DNA of 64,000 bases, taken from contig NZ_VWWO01000002.1 in assembly GCF_011752935.1 (NCBI RefSeq), positions 1,922,001-1,986,000 of the forward strand, in the 5' to 3' direction. Source of the DNA: Chitinophaga sp. Cy-1792 (GTDB taxonomy: Bacteria > Bacteroidota > Bacteroidia > Chitinophagales > Chitinophagaceae). Below are positions 1-8,638 of this stretch, in pieces (the first letter of the stretch is position 1; every line of letters starts with the position of its first letter). The translations under genes and the position numbers were made by a program. The notes under the pieces were generated by a model. The model saw nothing but the letters and a program-made list of their open reading frames with translations, had not been told where the DNA came from and ran no database searches.

Positions 1-1
1 C

Positions 2-205
2 TGGAAACATATCCAGGAAATAGGGTTCACCCTCCTGCACGACACACAGGTGGAAGAGAATGCGGAATATCCATACCGCCTTTGCATTGTACGCCCGGAC
101 AAAGCCACAGAAGCGGTGATCGACAAAGTTGTCATGACGCTCTGGGAAGTTGCCCAGCAGGTAAATGCCGAATACGATGGCTGGGAAACCAGTATCATGA
201 AATAA
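2..205 (+). CDS. RraB-like (ribonuclease E inhibitor family) protein, C-terminal part
   Basis: Only the last 67 codons are inside the window; the gene begins upstream. The visible end has a short basic/hydrophobic stretch and finishes with AEYDGWET close to the terminus. E. coli RraB, a protein that binds RNase E and inhibits it, has a closely similar EYDGWGT element near its C-terminal tail. The match is a short motif plus the alternating strand/helix look of the family, so the family call is moderate and the RNase E role is inferred only. The stop is followed at once by a strong hairpin terminator. Confidence 0.55.
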   Translation, partial: WKHIQEIGFTLLHDTQVEENAEYPYRLCIVRPDKATEAVIDKVVMTLWEVAQQVNAEYDGWETSIMK

Positions 206-226
206 TTTCCGGATGATCATCCGCAC

Positions 227-265
227 AATAAAGCCTGTCTCTACTTTGTAAAGACAGGCTTTATT
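227..265. terminator. Bidirectional hairpin terminator
   Basis: A perfect 14-bp stem (227-240 with 252-265) with an 11-nt loop. The stem ends in A-rich and T-rich arms, so it works in both directions. It lies between the convergent RraB-like gene and the DUF1328 gene. Confidence 0.85.
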
Positions 266-289
266 ATACAAATATCTCCGTACACACGT

Positions 290-454
290 TTATTGCTTCC
301 TCATCATTCCTCCGATCAACGATATTACAAACATAATAAGGAAGATAAAGAACAGTATTTTAGCAATAGAAGTAGCACCTGCGGCTATACCTCCGAAACC
401 GAAAATGGCGGCTATAATTGCTATGATCAGGAAAATGGCTGCCCATCGAAGCAT
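290..454 (-). CDS. DUF1328 / YtjA-family small membrane protein
   Basis: A 54-residue protein too short for ordinary ORF filters. It begins [20 protein letters not shown] and consists of two hydrophobic helices (about 4-21 and 29-47) joined by a Gly/Ala-rich GGIAAGA turn, ending in a short basic tail (MMRKQ). This is the layout of the DUF1328 family, whose members are often stress-induced small inner-membrane proteins of unknown function. The start is the only ATG that gives the family N-terminus (MLRWA). It reads towards the terminator at 227-265. The 145 bp upstream, shared with the divergent outer-membrane gene, show no clear promoter for it. Confidence 0.85.
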   Translation of the reverse strand: MLRWAAIFLIIAIIAAIFGFGGIAAGATSIAKILFFIFLIMFVISLIGGMMRKQ

Positions 455-599
455 AACGTATAATTTAGGTGAACAATACGTGGTAACTGTCCCACTTGTT
501 TACACCATACAACTTTCAATAATCATTCCCGTTAAGTAAAATATTAACTGCTGTTTACAAACCAGTTTTTTTAGTTATAATTGTTTACGGGGATATCAT

Positions 600-2588
600 T
601 TGAGGAGATTTTTAAAAATATTATGTACTATAACTGTTACCTGCCTGCTGTACCTGCAACCGGCAAGGCTCTGCGCTGCCACTTTTCAGCAGCAGCACCC
701 ACCCGTTTGCATATCCCTGCCGTATATAGGTGATACTGTTATTCCTCATCTGGCCCCGCCGCCATCCCGCCCGCCTTTGGGTGATACTGCTGTAAAATCG
801 CATAACGGCCTTTTCAGACGACTATTTGAATATGGAGATTCTCTCCGAAACAGGGCATTCAGGGACTCCCTGATCCGCCGTATGACCCGTCAGAACGTTC
901 CGGAGCCGGTGCCTACAAATAAAGACAGCGCTATCGTAAAAAGTGAGGCATATTTTACACCATTTGCGGGCAAAGTGATTCGGGATATCCACTATAAGCG
1001 GGTGCCGGTTTTCGGTCCTAGCAATATCAATGATACCACCTTCACCACTTCCATGAAGCTCCTGAAGTTTGCCAACAGGCTGCATTACGACTCCAAGGAA
1101 TGGATGATCCGCCAGAACCTTTTCTTCCGCGAAGACCAACGGTTGAAACCCTTTGATATGGCAGATAATGAGCGCTACCTCCGTAGCAGGCCATTTATCC
1201 AGGATGCCCGTATCTACGTCATCCCGGGGGATCCTATGTCCGACTCAGTGGACATTGAGGTAATCACCAAAGACGTATTTGAATATGGTGTGGATGTTTC
1301 CCAGGTAAGTGCCAGCGATATCGCTGCCAGGTTCTATAACAATAACCTGCTCGGCGCCGGACAAGGCGTAGCCATAGGCTTCAACTGGCGCAATAACTAC
1401 AGCCCCGTGTGGAATACGGAATTTCGCTATTCCAAAAGCAACATCGGAGGTTCCTTTGTCGATTTTGCCGCCGGCTACAGTACCTTAAATAATACTAACC
1501 AGCTGGATTCCAATGTCTATGAAGGCTCTTATTATATAAGTTTTAACCGGCCACAATATCGCAATTCTGCCAAAATTGTTGGCGGACTCACCGTCGCCAA
1601 TAACTTTTCCATCAATATACACGGGTACTCTGATTCGCTTTACCGGGATTACCGCTACTTTATCTTCGATGCCTGGCTGGGTTATAACTTCATCAATAAC
1701 TATGACCATAACGGAAGATCTGGCCGAAAGCCCAATGTGGCCGTGCTGGCCCGTCACTATAACCTGGACTTCCAGCGAAGGCCGGACCAGCTTGAATACA
1801 AGGAAGATCCCGTGTATAACAATCACCGGTACTATATCCTTGAGCTACAGGCCTATCGCCTGGATTACTTCAAGGCACACTATTTCTTCGGATTTGGCCG
1901 TACGGAAGATATCCCGCTGGGCTATAACGTGAATGTTGCCACCGGGTGGGAAACCTGGAAAGACCGGCGTCGCATCTACTCCGGTACCGAATGGCAGAAA
2001 TTCTGGCTGACAAAACACCAGGGACTTTTCAATACCACCGTAGGTATCGGAACTTTCTGGCAAAACAGTAAACCAGAAGATGCCGTCATTCACGCCCGTA
2101 TTGAATATTACAGCAAGCTGCTCAAAATACTCAAAGGCCGTTTCCGTCAGTTTATTATTACCGATTACCTTAACAGCCCCAATCCGTTCTTTTACAAGCC
2201 CCTTAACATAAACATGGAAAATGGGATATGGGGCTTCAGAGGTACTACACTGAACGGTTACCAGCGCCTGAACTTCAGTTCCGAAACCGTTTATTACAGT
2301 CCGCTGAAGATCCTGGGATTCAAATTTAACTTCTTTACCTCCCTGCAGGCGAGCATGATCTCCAATAACAGTCCTGATCTGCTGAATAACCCGATCTATT
2401 TAGGAATAGGTGGAGGTATGCGTATCAGGAACGAAAACCTCTCCCTGAATACCCTGAAGCTCTCGGCCTATTATTTCCCCAATATGCCGCCGCCAGGAAA
2501 CAAGTTTAAAATTGAAATAACGACCGTAGTAGACTTCAGGTTTGAGATCTCCGCATTGCGTGCACCTTCGTTTTTAAGTTTCCGCTGA
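600..2588 (+). CDS. Large outer-membrane beta-barrel protein with POTRA-like N-terminal domain
   Basis: 662 residues. An N-terminal signal peptide (about 1-27) is followed by a Pro-rich linker. Residues about 115-226 look like a POTRA-type domain (VIRDIHYKRV, then IYVIPGDPMSDSVDIEVITKD, a pattern seen in Omp85/BamA-related proteins). The remainder (about 230-662) alternates aromatic and polar residues as in a 16-stranded-type barrel (many NNY, YY and FxF segments). The role could be in assembly of, or transport across, the outer membrane; no specific substrate is visible. The start is TTG: no in-frame ATG exists between the upstream stop at 537-539 and the signal peptide. A weak promoter-like TATAATTG lies at 576-583. 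The nitronate monooxygenase follows after 48 bp. Confidence 0.7.
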   Translation: MRRFLKILCTITVTCLLYLQPARLCAATFQQQHPPVCISLPYIGDTVIPHLAPPPSRPPLGDTAVKSHNGLFRRLFEYGDSLRNRAFRDSLIRRMTRQNVPEPVPTNKDSAIVKSEAYFTPFAGKVIRDIHYKRVPVFGPSNINDTTFTTSMKLLKFANRLHYDSKEWMIRQNLFFREDQRLKPFDMADNERYLRSRPFIQDARIYVIPGDPMSDSVDIEVITKDVFEYGVDVSQVSASDIAARFYNNNLLGAGQGVAIGFNWRNNYSPVWNTEFRYSKSNIGGSFVDFAAGYSTLNNTNQLDSNVYEGSYYISFNRPQYRNSAKIVGGLTVANNFSINIHGYSDSLYRDYRYFIFDAWLGYNFINNYDHNGRSGRKPNVAVLARHYNLDFQRRPDQLEYKEDPVYNNHRYYILELQAYRLDYFKAHYFFGFGRTEDIPLGYNVNVATGWETWKDRRRIYSGTEWQKFWLTKHQGLFNTTVGIGTFWQNSKPEDAVIHARIEYYSKLLKILKGRFRQFIITDYLNSPNPFFYKPLNINMENGIWGFRGTTLNGYQRLNFSSETVYYSPLKILGFKFNFFTSLQASMISNNSPDLLNNPIYLGIGGGMRIRNENLSLNTLKLSAYYFPNMPPPGNKFKIEITTVVDFRFEISALRAPSFLSFR

Positions 2589-2636
2589 TATCCGCAGCGA
2601 TTGTCTTAAATTTAAATACTGAAATAATGGAAACTC

Positions 2637-3758
2637 ATGGAATGGAAAAATAACCTCACCAGCATGTTGGGTATCAGCTACCCAATTGTTCAGGCCCCTA
2701 TGCTGGGCATTACCACACCCGAAATGGTGGCAGCAGTTTCAAATGCCGGCGGACTCGGCTCTCTCCCCATAGGAAATATAGACCCCAGCACGGCCAGAAC
2801 CCAGATACAGAAAGTAAGGGAGCTGACTACAAAGCCCTTTGCCGTGAATGTGTTTGCCTATGATATTCCTATTGCACCAGATCAATCCGCATTTGATGCC
2901 ATGCAAACCCTGTTGCAGGGAGTGTATACCCGCAACGGCCTGGGGATTGCCCCTGTAGATCTTAAAACGCTGACCTTCTTTTCCTATAAAGACCTGTTTC
3001 CGGTTTTGATTGAAGAGAAAGTGGATATCGTCAGCTTTACCTTCGGTATCCCTGACAGTGAAGGAATCTCGCTGTTGAAACAAAGTAACGCAAAACTGAT
3101 AGGTACGGCAACCTCACTGGAAGAGGCCGTACTGCTGGAACAGCGTGGCATGGATGCTATCGTGGCACAAGGTATTGAGGCAGGAGGACATAGAGGTACT
3201 TTCATTGCGGGTAGTCTTCCGCAGATAGGCGTGATGGCATTGGTCCCTCAGCTGGCAGATAGAATAAAGGTGCCCGTTATAGCCGCTGGCGGCATCATGG
3301 ACGGCCGGGGAGTGGCCGCTGGCCTAATGCTCGGTGCTGCCGGCGTACAGCCAGGCAGCGCATTTCTGCTGTGTAATGAAAGTCTGGCCACCGATGCACA
3401 TAAGGCTGCCATTGCAGCTGCAACGGATACGACTACACGATTGACACGAGCTTTTTCAGGCCGCTGGGCAAGAGGCCTTACCAATACGCTGATTGCAGCT
3501 GTTGAAGATTCCAATACTACCATTCTCCCGTATCCATATCAGGATGCATTGACACAACCTGCACGAAAAGCTTCAAGGGAACAGGACAATCCTTCGTTTG
3601 TAGCCATGTGGGCAGGACAGGCAGCGGGTTTAGCTAAAGAAAAAACAGGTGCGGCAGATATAATACAGCAGATGATAGCCCAGGCAGAGCAACTACTGCC
3701 TTCACTGAAAGGAACTGCTAATACCGTCGTTGCAGGTAGCCAGGATAGTCATTCATAA
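2637..3758 (+). CDS. NAD(P)H/FMN-type nitronate monooxygenase (2-nitropropane dioxygenase family)
   Basis: 373 residues, a full-length TIM-barrel flavoprotein. Family marks are the N-terminal YPIVQAPMLGI loop, the EAGGHRG segment at about 181-187 that contains the family histidine and binds FMN phosphate, and AAGGIMDGRGVAAGLMLGA followed by QPGSAFL near 217-243. Known members oxidise alkyl nitronates such as propionate-3-nitronate to carbonyl compounds and nitrite, which is a detoxification reaction; close paralogues can be enoyl-ACP reductases, so the substrate is uncertain. The ATG at 2637 is used; the nearby ATG at 2627 is in another frame. The 3' end overlaps the convergent minus-strand gene by 41 bp, with no terminator hairpin between them. 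Confidence 0.88.
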   Translation: MEWKNNLTSMLGISYPIVQAPMLGITTPEMVAAVSNAGGLGSLPIGNIDPSTARTQIQKVRELTTKPFAVNVFAYDIPIAPDQSAFDAMQTLLQGVYTRNGLGIAPVDLKTLTFFSYKDLFPVLIEEKVDIVSFTFGIPDSEGISLLKQSNAKLIGTATSLEEAVLLEQRGMDAIVAQGIEAGGHRGTFIAGSLPQIGVMALVPQLADRIKVPVIAAGGIMDGRGVAAGLMLGAAGVQPGSAFLLCNESLATDAHKAAIAAATDTTTRLTRAFSGRWARGLTNTLIAAVEDSNTTILPYPYQDALTQPARKASREQDNPSFVAMWAGQAAGLAKEKTGAADIIQQMIAQAEQLLPSLKGTANTVVAGSQDSHS

Positions 3759-4269
3759 TCCCGTCTTCATCAAAATATAATTGAGCGGTGAACCCGGATT
3801 CCAGGTTCTCATACAGCCAGGAATCCTCGTTCATGCGTGTATACCGTTGCTGCATCTTGTGGAGTTCAAATTCCGGCAACAAAATGTAAATCACTGAAAT
3901 CACTTCGCTGTCACCTATTTTCAGGTGCGATAACCTTTTTATCGGTAAAGAATTGGTAAAAGGAGTCAGCGAAATATCTATATCCAGGCATCCATTGAAA
4001 GCGCTGATTTGATTTCCTTCCCGGTCGTACCACTCACCCTGTAAATTGGATTGCAATTTCAGTTCCCTTTTGTCTGTACCTTCTGCACGAATGGTGAATG
4101 CCTCTATTCTCCAGTCATTCGTTATCTCTATTTCATAGCTGATAGAAAAAGGCAAATCCCGGATTACTCCGGCGATATGTCCATGGGCCAATTGAAAGAT
4201 ACCCTTGTCTTCAAGGGTGAAATACTCGGTGGCAGTCCATCGGAGCGCCTGCCAGACTGCAAGTTTCAT
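3718..4269 (-). CDS. Putative glycolipid-binding protein (PA1994/DUF1089-like)
   Basis: 183 residues with no signal peptide or membrane segment. It starts with WQALRWTATEYFTLED and keeps alternating short beta strands with a GVIRDLPFSISYEIEITNDW pattern. This resembles the putative glycolipid-binding family typified by P. aeruginosa PA1994, a two-layer beta sandwich with structural likeness to lipoprotein localisation factors. The ligand is unknown and the name comes from structure only. It is the last gene of a minus-strand run (MDR, fdhD, fdhF-like, this), 38 bp after the fdhF-like stop. Those 38 bp are made largely of an 11-bp tandem repeat. Confidence 0.7.
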   Translation of the reverse strand: MKLAVWQALRWTATEYFTLEDKGIFQLAHGHIAGVIRDLPFSISYEIEITNDWRIEAFTIRAEGTDKRELKLQSNLQGEWYDREGNQISAFNGCLDIDISLTPFTNSLPIKRLSHLKIGDSEVISVIYILLPEFELHKMQQRYTRMNEDSWLYENLESGFTAQLYFDEDGIMNDYPGYLQRRY

Positions 4270-4272
4270 AAT

Positions 4273-4320
4273 ATCTATTTACTATCTATCTGTTTACTAT
4301 CTATTTACTATCTATTTACT
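4273..4320. repeat. 11-bp tandem repeat across the fdhF-like stop codon
   Basis: Four units of the 11-mer ATCTATTTACT: 4273-4283, a 15-nt variant at 4284-4298 with a 4-nt insertion, 4299-4309 and 4310-4320. The array covers the last codons and stop (4308-4310) of the fdhF-like gene and runs up to the start of the next gene. Because 11 is not a multiple of 3, a change in copy number would alter the C-terminal residues or stop position. Confidence 0.85.
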
Positions 4321-6602
4321 ATCGATGGCTTAACTTTTATGATAACAAGTTTTGAGGTGGGCGTATTACTTTTATCTGCAACACTATTAACAGGTACCAG
4401 TACATTTGTTTCCGGAAAATACGTGGCCGTACAGCTCTCCGGAATATTGTATGGTATCACTATAAACCCATAGGCTACTCTGGTAATGTTATCATAATAG
4501 TTATACAAATCTACTAAGTCTCTCTCCTTTAAACCAGCTTTTGCTATATCAGCAGGATGCATCAGGATGACCCTGCGTTCATGGTGTATGCCGCGATAGC
4601 GGTCGTCCAGTCCGTAAATGGTCGTGTTAAACTGATCATGACTACGAATTGTCATCATCATCAGTTCGTCGGGCGCGAGTTGGGTATACAAAGGATCTGC
4701 CACCTGGAAATTGGCTTTGCCGGTAAGCGTATTAAACTTGCCTATCCTGGAGCCATTTGGCAGATAGAAGCCGCCCGGATGCCGAACCCGTTTATTATAA
4801 TCATCAAACCCTGGTATTACCTGTTGTATATCATCTCTGATAAAATCATAATGCAGGGCATATTGCTGCCAGCGTGTCCGGGACTTAGCGCCAAACAGTG
4901 CCTGCGCCAGTTCACATACAATAACAGGTTCACTCTTCAGGTGTTCAGATACGGGATGCAGGTTACCTTTTGACATCTGGATCACGCCCATAGAATTCTC
5001 ACAGGTAACAAACTGGTGTTCGTTGCCTACCATGTCTTTGTCGCTGCGTCCCAGGCAAGGCAGAATGATCGCTTCCCTGCCATGTACCACATGACTTCTG
5101 TTTAGTTTGGTAGATACATGTACGGTCATGTCGCAATTACGTAATGCCTGTGCCGTGTATTCGGTATCTGGCGTGGCAGACAGGAAATTGCCGCCCATCG
5201 CAAAAAAGAACTTTGCATCGCCTTTGTACATCGCCTTGATGGCATGTACTACATCGTAGCCATGTTCCTGCGGTGGTCTGAAACCGTATACTTCTTCCAG
5301 CTTCTGCAGCAATGCGGGGGCAGGCTGTTCGTAAATACCCATGGTACGGTCGCCCTGTACATTACTGTGGCCGCGTACCGGGCAGGTGCCAGCACCGGGT
5401 TTGCCTATACTACCTTTCAGTAGCAGCAGGTTTACGACTTCCCGGATGGTATCCACCGCATTTTTATGCTGTGTGAGGCCCATTGCCCAGCAGGCGATGA
5501 TCCGCTTTTTATGCATCATGGCTGCTGCCGCCTCCCTGACTTTCTCTTCCGGTACACCGCTGGCAGCCACCAGCTGCCGGAAGTCCTGGGCACGGAGGTG
5601 TGCGATATATGCTGATGCGCCGGAAGTATTGCCGGCGATGAATTCCAGGTCAAACACACTGCCGGGGTTTTTATCTTCCTCCTCCAGCAGTAGCATACAG
5701 ATGGCTTTTAGCAAAGCCATGTCTCCATTAATTTTTACCTGTAGGAAGATGTCTGCCAGATGTGTCTCTATATTTAAAAATCCTTTTACCGTTTGTGGGT
5801 TGAGGAATCCCAGCAGCCCTGTTTCGGGAAGTGGGTTCACTGCAATGATATGCGCACCAGCGGCTTTGGCTTTCTGTAAAGCGGTGAGCATACGCGGGTG
5901 ATTGGTGCCAGGGTTCTGGCCAAGGATGATAATTACATCTGTTTCGTAGAAGTCTTCCAGCGTTACGGAGCCTTTGCCGATGCCAACGGCTTCGCCGAGT
6001 GCTACGCCACTGGATTCGTGGCACATATTGGAGCAATCGGGGAGGTTGTTGGTACCGTATTCTCTTACCATGAGCTGGTAGAGAAAAGCAGCTTCGTTGC
6101 TGGTACGTCCGGAAGTATAGAATACTGCTTCGTTGGGGGAAGCCAGTGTATTGAGTTTGTCGGCTATCCTGCGGTAGGCTTCTTCCCAGGTGATACTTGC
6201 ATAGTGTGTGGCGCCGGGAGCCAGGTATACCGGCTGTGCAATCCTTCCTTTTTTGCCTATTTCATAGTCGGTCAGTTCACCTAATGACTGAATACTATTG
6301 GTTGCAAAGAATTCAGGTGTTAATTTTTTGGTGGTCGCCTCTTCAGCAACAGCTTTGGCGCCGTTCTCACAGTATTCTGCAATGGGTGATCTTTCGTCGT
6401 CGGGGTCGGGCCATGCGCAACCCGGGCAATCGAAGCCATGTTTCTGGTTAACTTTCAGCAGTGCTTTCATTCCTCTGAAGGCGTTCATTTCTTCAAGGAT
6501 ATGTTTCATACTGGAAATAACTGCCGGTATGCCTGCTGCTACTGTTTTGGGTTTGCTGAGTTTTAGTCCTGTGAATTTCACAGGGTTCTGGTCTCCCTGC
6601 AT
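4308..6602 (-). CDS. FdhF/YdeP-family molybdopterin oxidoreductase
   Basis: 764 residues, the usual length of the YdeP-type (FdhF-like) molybdopterin-guanine dinucleotide enzymes. The N-terminal part carries FDCPGCAWPD at about 56-65, the family cysteine signature. Then follow the molybdopterin-binding core (GRTSNEAAF, NMCHESSG, ILGQNPGTNHPR, VRGHSNVQGDRTMG) and a C-terminal MopB domain (FNTLTGKANF, HDQFNTTIYG). Formate dehydrogenase activity is not established for this subfamily; E. coli YdeP is linked to acid resistance and its substrate is unknown. No signal peptide, so it is cytoplasmic. fdhD lies 19 bp upstream in the same operon, which fits a need for sulfuration of the Mo cofactor. No separate iron-sulfur or NAD subunit gene is nearby. 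Confidence 0.88.
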   Translation of the reverse strand: MQGDQNPVKFTGLKLSKPKTVAAGIPAVISSMKHILEEMNAFRGMKALLKVNQKHGFDCPGCAWPDPDDERSPIAEYCENGAKAVAEEATTKKLTPEFFATNSIQSLGELTDYEIGKKGRIAQPVYLAPGATHYASITWEEAYRRIADKLNTLASPNEAVFYTSGRTSNEAAFLYQLMVREYGTNNLPDCSNMCHESSGVALGEAVGIGKGSVTLEDFYETDVIIILGQNPGTNHPRMLTALQKAKAAGAHIIAVNPLPETGLLGFLNPQTVKGFLNIETHLADIFLQVKINGDMALLKAICMLLLEEEDKNPGSVFDLEFIAGNTSGASAYIAHLRAQDFRQLVAASGVPEEKVREAAAAMMHKKRIIACWAMGLTQHKNAVDTIREVVNLLLLKGSIGKPGAGTCPVRGHSNVQGDRTMGIYEQPAPALLQKLEEVYGFRPPQEHGYDVVHAIKAMYKGDAKFFFAMGGNFLSATPDTEYTAQALRNCDMTVHVSTKLNRSHVVHGREAIILPCLGRSDKDMVGNEHQFVTCENSMGVIQMSKGNLHPVSEHLKSEPVIVCELAQALFGAKSRTRWQQYALHYDFIRDDIQQVIPGFDDYNKRVRHPGGFYLPNGSRIGKFNTLTGKANFQVADPLYTQLAPDELMMMTIRSHDQFNTTIYGLDDRYRGIHHERRVILMHPADIAKAGLKERDLVDLYNYYDNITRVAYGFIVIPYNIPESCTATYFPETNVLVPVNSVADKSNTPTSKLVIIKVKPSIVNR

Positions 6603-6621
6603 GCTCGAATATTTTTAATGA

Positions 6622-7446
6622 TCAAATCTTCACGCGATGGGCGCCTGTATAGATATTGAAACGGTTTTCCCGGAGAAAGCCGATTAGTGTCATATTCCAG
6701 GCGGTGGCCATCTGAACGGCCATACTGGAAGGGGCTCCTACCGCTGCAATAAATGCAATGCCTGCCATAGCGGCCTTTTGTATGAGTTCAAATCCCGCGC
6801 GTCCGCTGAGTAATAACATGTATTGCTGCAACGGATAGCGGTCTGTTCTCAATGCGGCGCCAATGATTTTATCTACGGCATTATGGCGTCCTATGTCTTC
6901 CTGCATCAGTACGATCTCCCCCTGCTGGTTAAACAATGCTGCTGCATGGATACCGCCGGTACTATCGAACAGCGATTGCTGTACCCTTAATGATTCCGGC
7001 ATTTTCAGGATAGTGGTGGTATGAGCCTGAAGTGAAGCATTACTCACGCTAACGCCTGTATGAATACTGCTGATGTCCTGTTTGCCACAAACACCACAGG
7101 CGGCGGTAGCGGTAAAGTTACGCTGACTGCCGTTTAGCTGGGGAAGAATATTTTCTTTGAGAGATATTGTAATGATCGTACCTGCGGAGGTTTCTTCTGT
7201 TTTCATATGTGCGATGGCGTTATACTGCTGTATGATGCCTTCGGAAAAAAGAAAACCGGCGGCAAGGTCTTCATCGTTTCCAGGCGTGCGCATGGTAACG
7301 GAAATACTTTGCTGCCGGCGATTATGTGTAGGGCCGTGAATAAGCCTGATTTCCAGCGGTTCTTCTGCTGCAAGGATATCATCAGTGTCCAGCATTTCCT
7401 GCCGGTCCACCTTTCTGATGCGGGTATGTATTACAGGCTTGTTCAT
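6622..7446 (-). CDS. fdhD: FdhD, sulfur carrier/sulfurtransferase for molybdoenzyme maturation
   Basis: 274 residues, full length. FdhD passes sulfur from a cysteine desulfurase to the molybdenum cofactor of formate-dehydrogenase-type enzymes. Its essential Cys-x-x-Cys pair is present as ACGVCGK at about 117-123. Other family blocks are NDEDLAAGFLFSEGII near 57-72, DIGRHNAVDKIIG near 180-192 and LLLSGRAGFELIQKAA near 206-221. The gene is 19 bp upstream of the fdhF-like gene and 35 bp downstream of the MDR oxidoreductase, so it is probably co-transcribed with both. Confidence 0.95.
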   Translation of the reverse strand: MNKPVIHTRIRKVDRQEMLDTDDILAAEEPLEIRLIHGPTHNRRQQSISVTMRTPGNDEDLAAGFLFSEGIIQQYNAIAHMKTEETSAGTIITISLKENILPQLNGSQRNFTATAACGVCGKQDISSIHTGVSVSNASLQAHTTTILKMPESLRVQQSLFDSTGGIHAAALFNQQGEIVLMQEDIGRHNAVDKIIGAALRTDRYPLQQYMLLLSGRAGFELIQKAAMAGIAFIAAVGAPSSMAVQMATAWNMTLIGFLRENRFNIYTGAHRVKI

Positions 7447-7481
7447 CCCTAAAAATAAGTAATCTTACTGCAAAAATACCA

Positions 7482-8492
7482 TCATACTTTCACGATCATT
7501 TTTCCGCTGTTTTTTCCGGAAAACAGTCCCAGGAGTGCTTCCGGTAATTTATCAAATCCTTCTGTCACGGTTTCGGCATTCCTGATTTTCCCTTCGTGTA
7601 GCCAGGTAGCCAGTTGTTTAATGCCTTCCCCAAATCGTGGTGCATAGTCGCCAATGATAAAGCCCTGCATAAGAATGCTGCGGGTCACCATTAGTGGCTG
7701 TACACGTGGGCCAATGGGTTGCTCTGTTTCATTGTACATGGATATCTGTCCGCAAAGCACTACCCTGGAATGGAAGTTCAGGTTAGGCATGACGGCATCG
7801 GAAATATCTCCGCCTACATTGTCAAAGTATATATCCACACCATTTGGGCAGACACTGGCGATGGCGCCTTTTATGTCTTTGTTGTTCTTATAGTCTATGG
7901 CGGCGTCGAAGTTAAAATTGTCTGTAAGCATTTTCACCTTTTCTGCTCCTCCGGCGATACCTATTACCCTGCATCCATAAATTTTGCCAATTTGTCCGAC
8001 AGCGAGTCCGACAGCGCCGGCAGCTCCTGAAATGACCAGGGTATCACCGGATTTTGGCTTGCCGATGTCTGTCAGTCCGAAATAAGCAGTCAGTCCCGGC
8101 ATACCGGCAATTCCCAGATACCAGGTAGGGGGCAGGGAAGGGTCGAGCTTACGGAGACTGGTGGCGGGGTATACTGCGGCAGTTGTCCAGGGCATTAATG
8201 GACGGCTGCTCTGCAGCATAACATAATCTCCTTTCTGAAAACCTTTATCGTTGCTTTCTTCTACCATGGCAATGGCGCCACTTTCAATGGGAGCACCCAC
8301 TTCAAAGGGAGGAATGTAAGATTTGGCTGCATTCATGCGCCCACGCATGTAAGGGTCAACGGAATAATACACCGGCTTGATCAGTACCTCGCCAGGTCCC
8401 GGATCTGCCAGGTCGGTGGTAATAAATTCGAATATCGTGTTGTCGGGTAAGCCATGAGGTCTTGCGGCTAAAATGATCTGCTGAATTTTCAT
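7482..8492 (-). CDS. NADP-dependent MDR oxidoreductase (zinc-free, curcumin/alkenal reductase type)
   Basis: 336 residues. It belongs to the zinc-independent medium-chain dehydrogenase/reductase group that includes leukotriene B4 dehydrogenase, CurA and YfmJ. Seen: VDPYMRGRM near 46-54, the Rossmann turn ISGAAGAVGLAVGQIGKIYG at about 153-172, YFDNVGG and MQGFIIGDY. Such enzymes reduce the C=C bond of alpha,beta-unsaturated aldehydes and ketones with NADPH, often as stress detoxification. It heads the minus-strand run leading into fdhD; a 13-bp perfect palindrome sits 31 bp upstream of its ATG and may be an operator. Confidence 0.88.
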   Translation of the reverse strand: MKIQQIILAARPHGLPDNTIFEFITTDLADPGPGEVLIKPVYYSVDPYMRGRMNAAKSYIPPFEVGAPIESGAIAMVEESNDKGFQKGDYVMLQSSRPLMPWTTAAVYPATSLRKLDPSLPPTWYLGIAGMPGLTAYFGLTDIGKPKSGDTLVISGAAGAVGLAVGQIGKIYGCRVIGIAGGAEKVKMLTDNFNFDAAIDYKNNKDIKGAIASVCPNGVDIYFDNVGGDISDAVMPNLNFHSRVVLCGQISMYNETEQPIGPRVQPLMVTRSILMQGFIIGDYAPRFGEGIKQLATWLHEGKIRNAETVTEGFDKLPEALLGLFSGKNSGKMIVKV

Positions 8493-8522
8493 GTCCGTGA
8501 ATTATAGATAGTTCTGGTGTAC

Positions 8523-8535
8523 CTGTAATTTACAG
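8523..8535. promoter_or_regulatory. Perfect palindrome upstream of the MDR gene (possible operator)
   Basis: CTGTAATTTACAG is a perfect 13-bp palindrome (6-bp arms, 1-nt centre) located 31-43 bp upstream of the MDR start. Its core TGTAA-N-TTACA resembles the sites upstream of the SDR gene at 38633-38703. The binding protein is unknown. Confidence 0.45.
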
Positions 8536-8638
8536 AATCCCGGATACTTGTAAAAATTAAGATACCATGGAAACGGGTAAATCACGGGCAATAATGTAAT
8601 TTCGGGTTCATTATAGAACATTAAACCCTAACACTACT

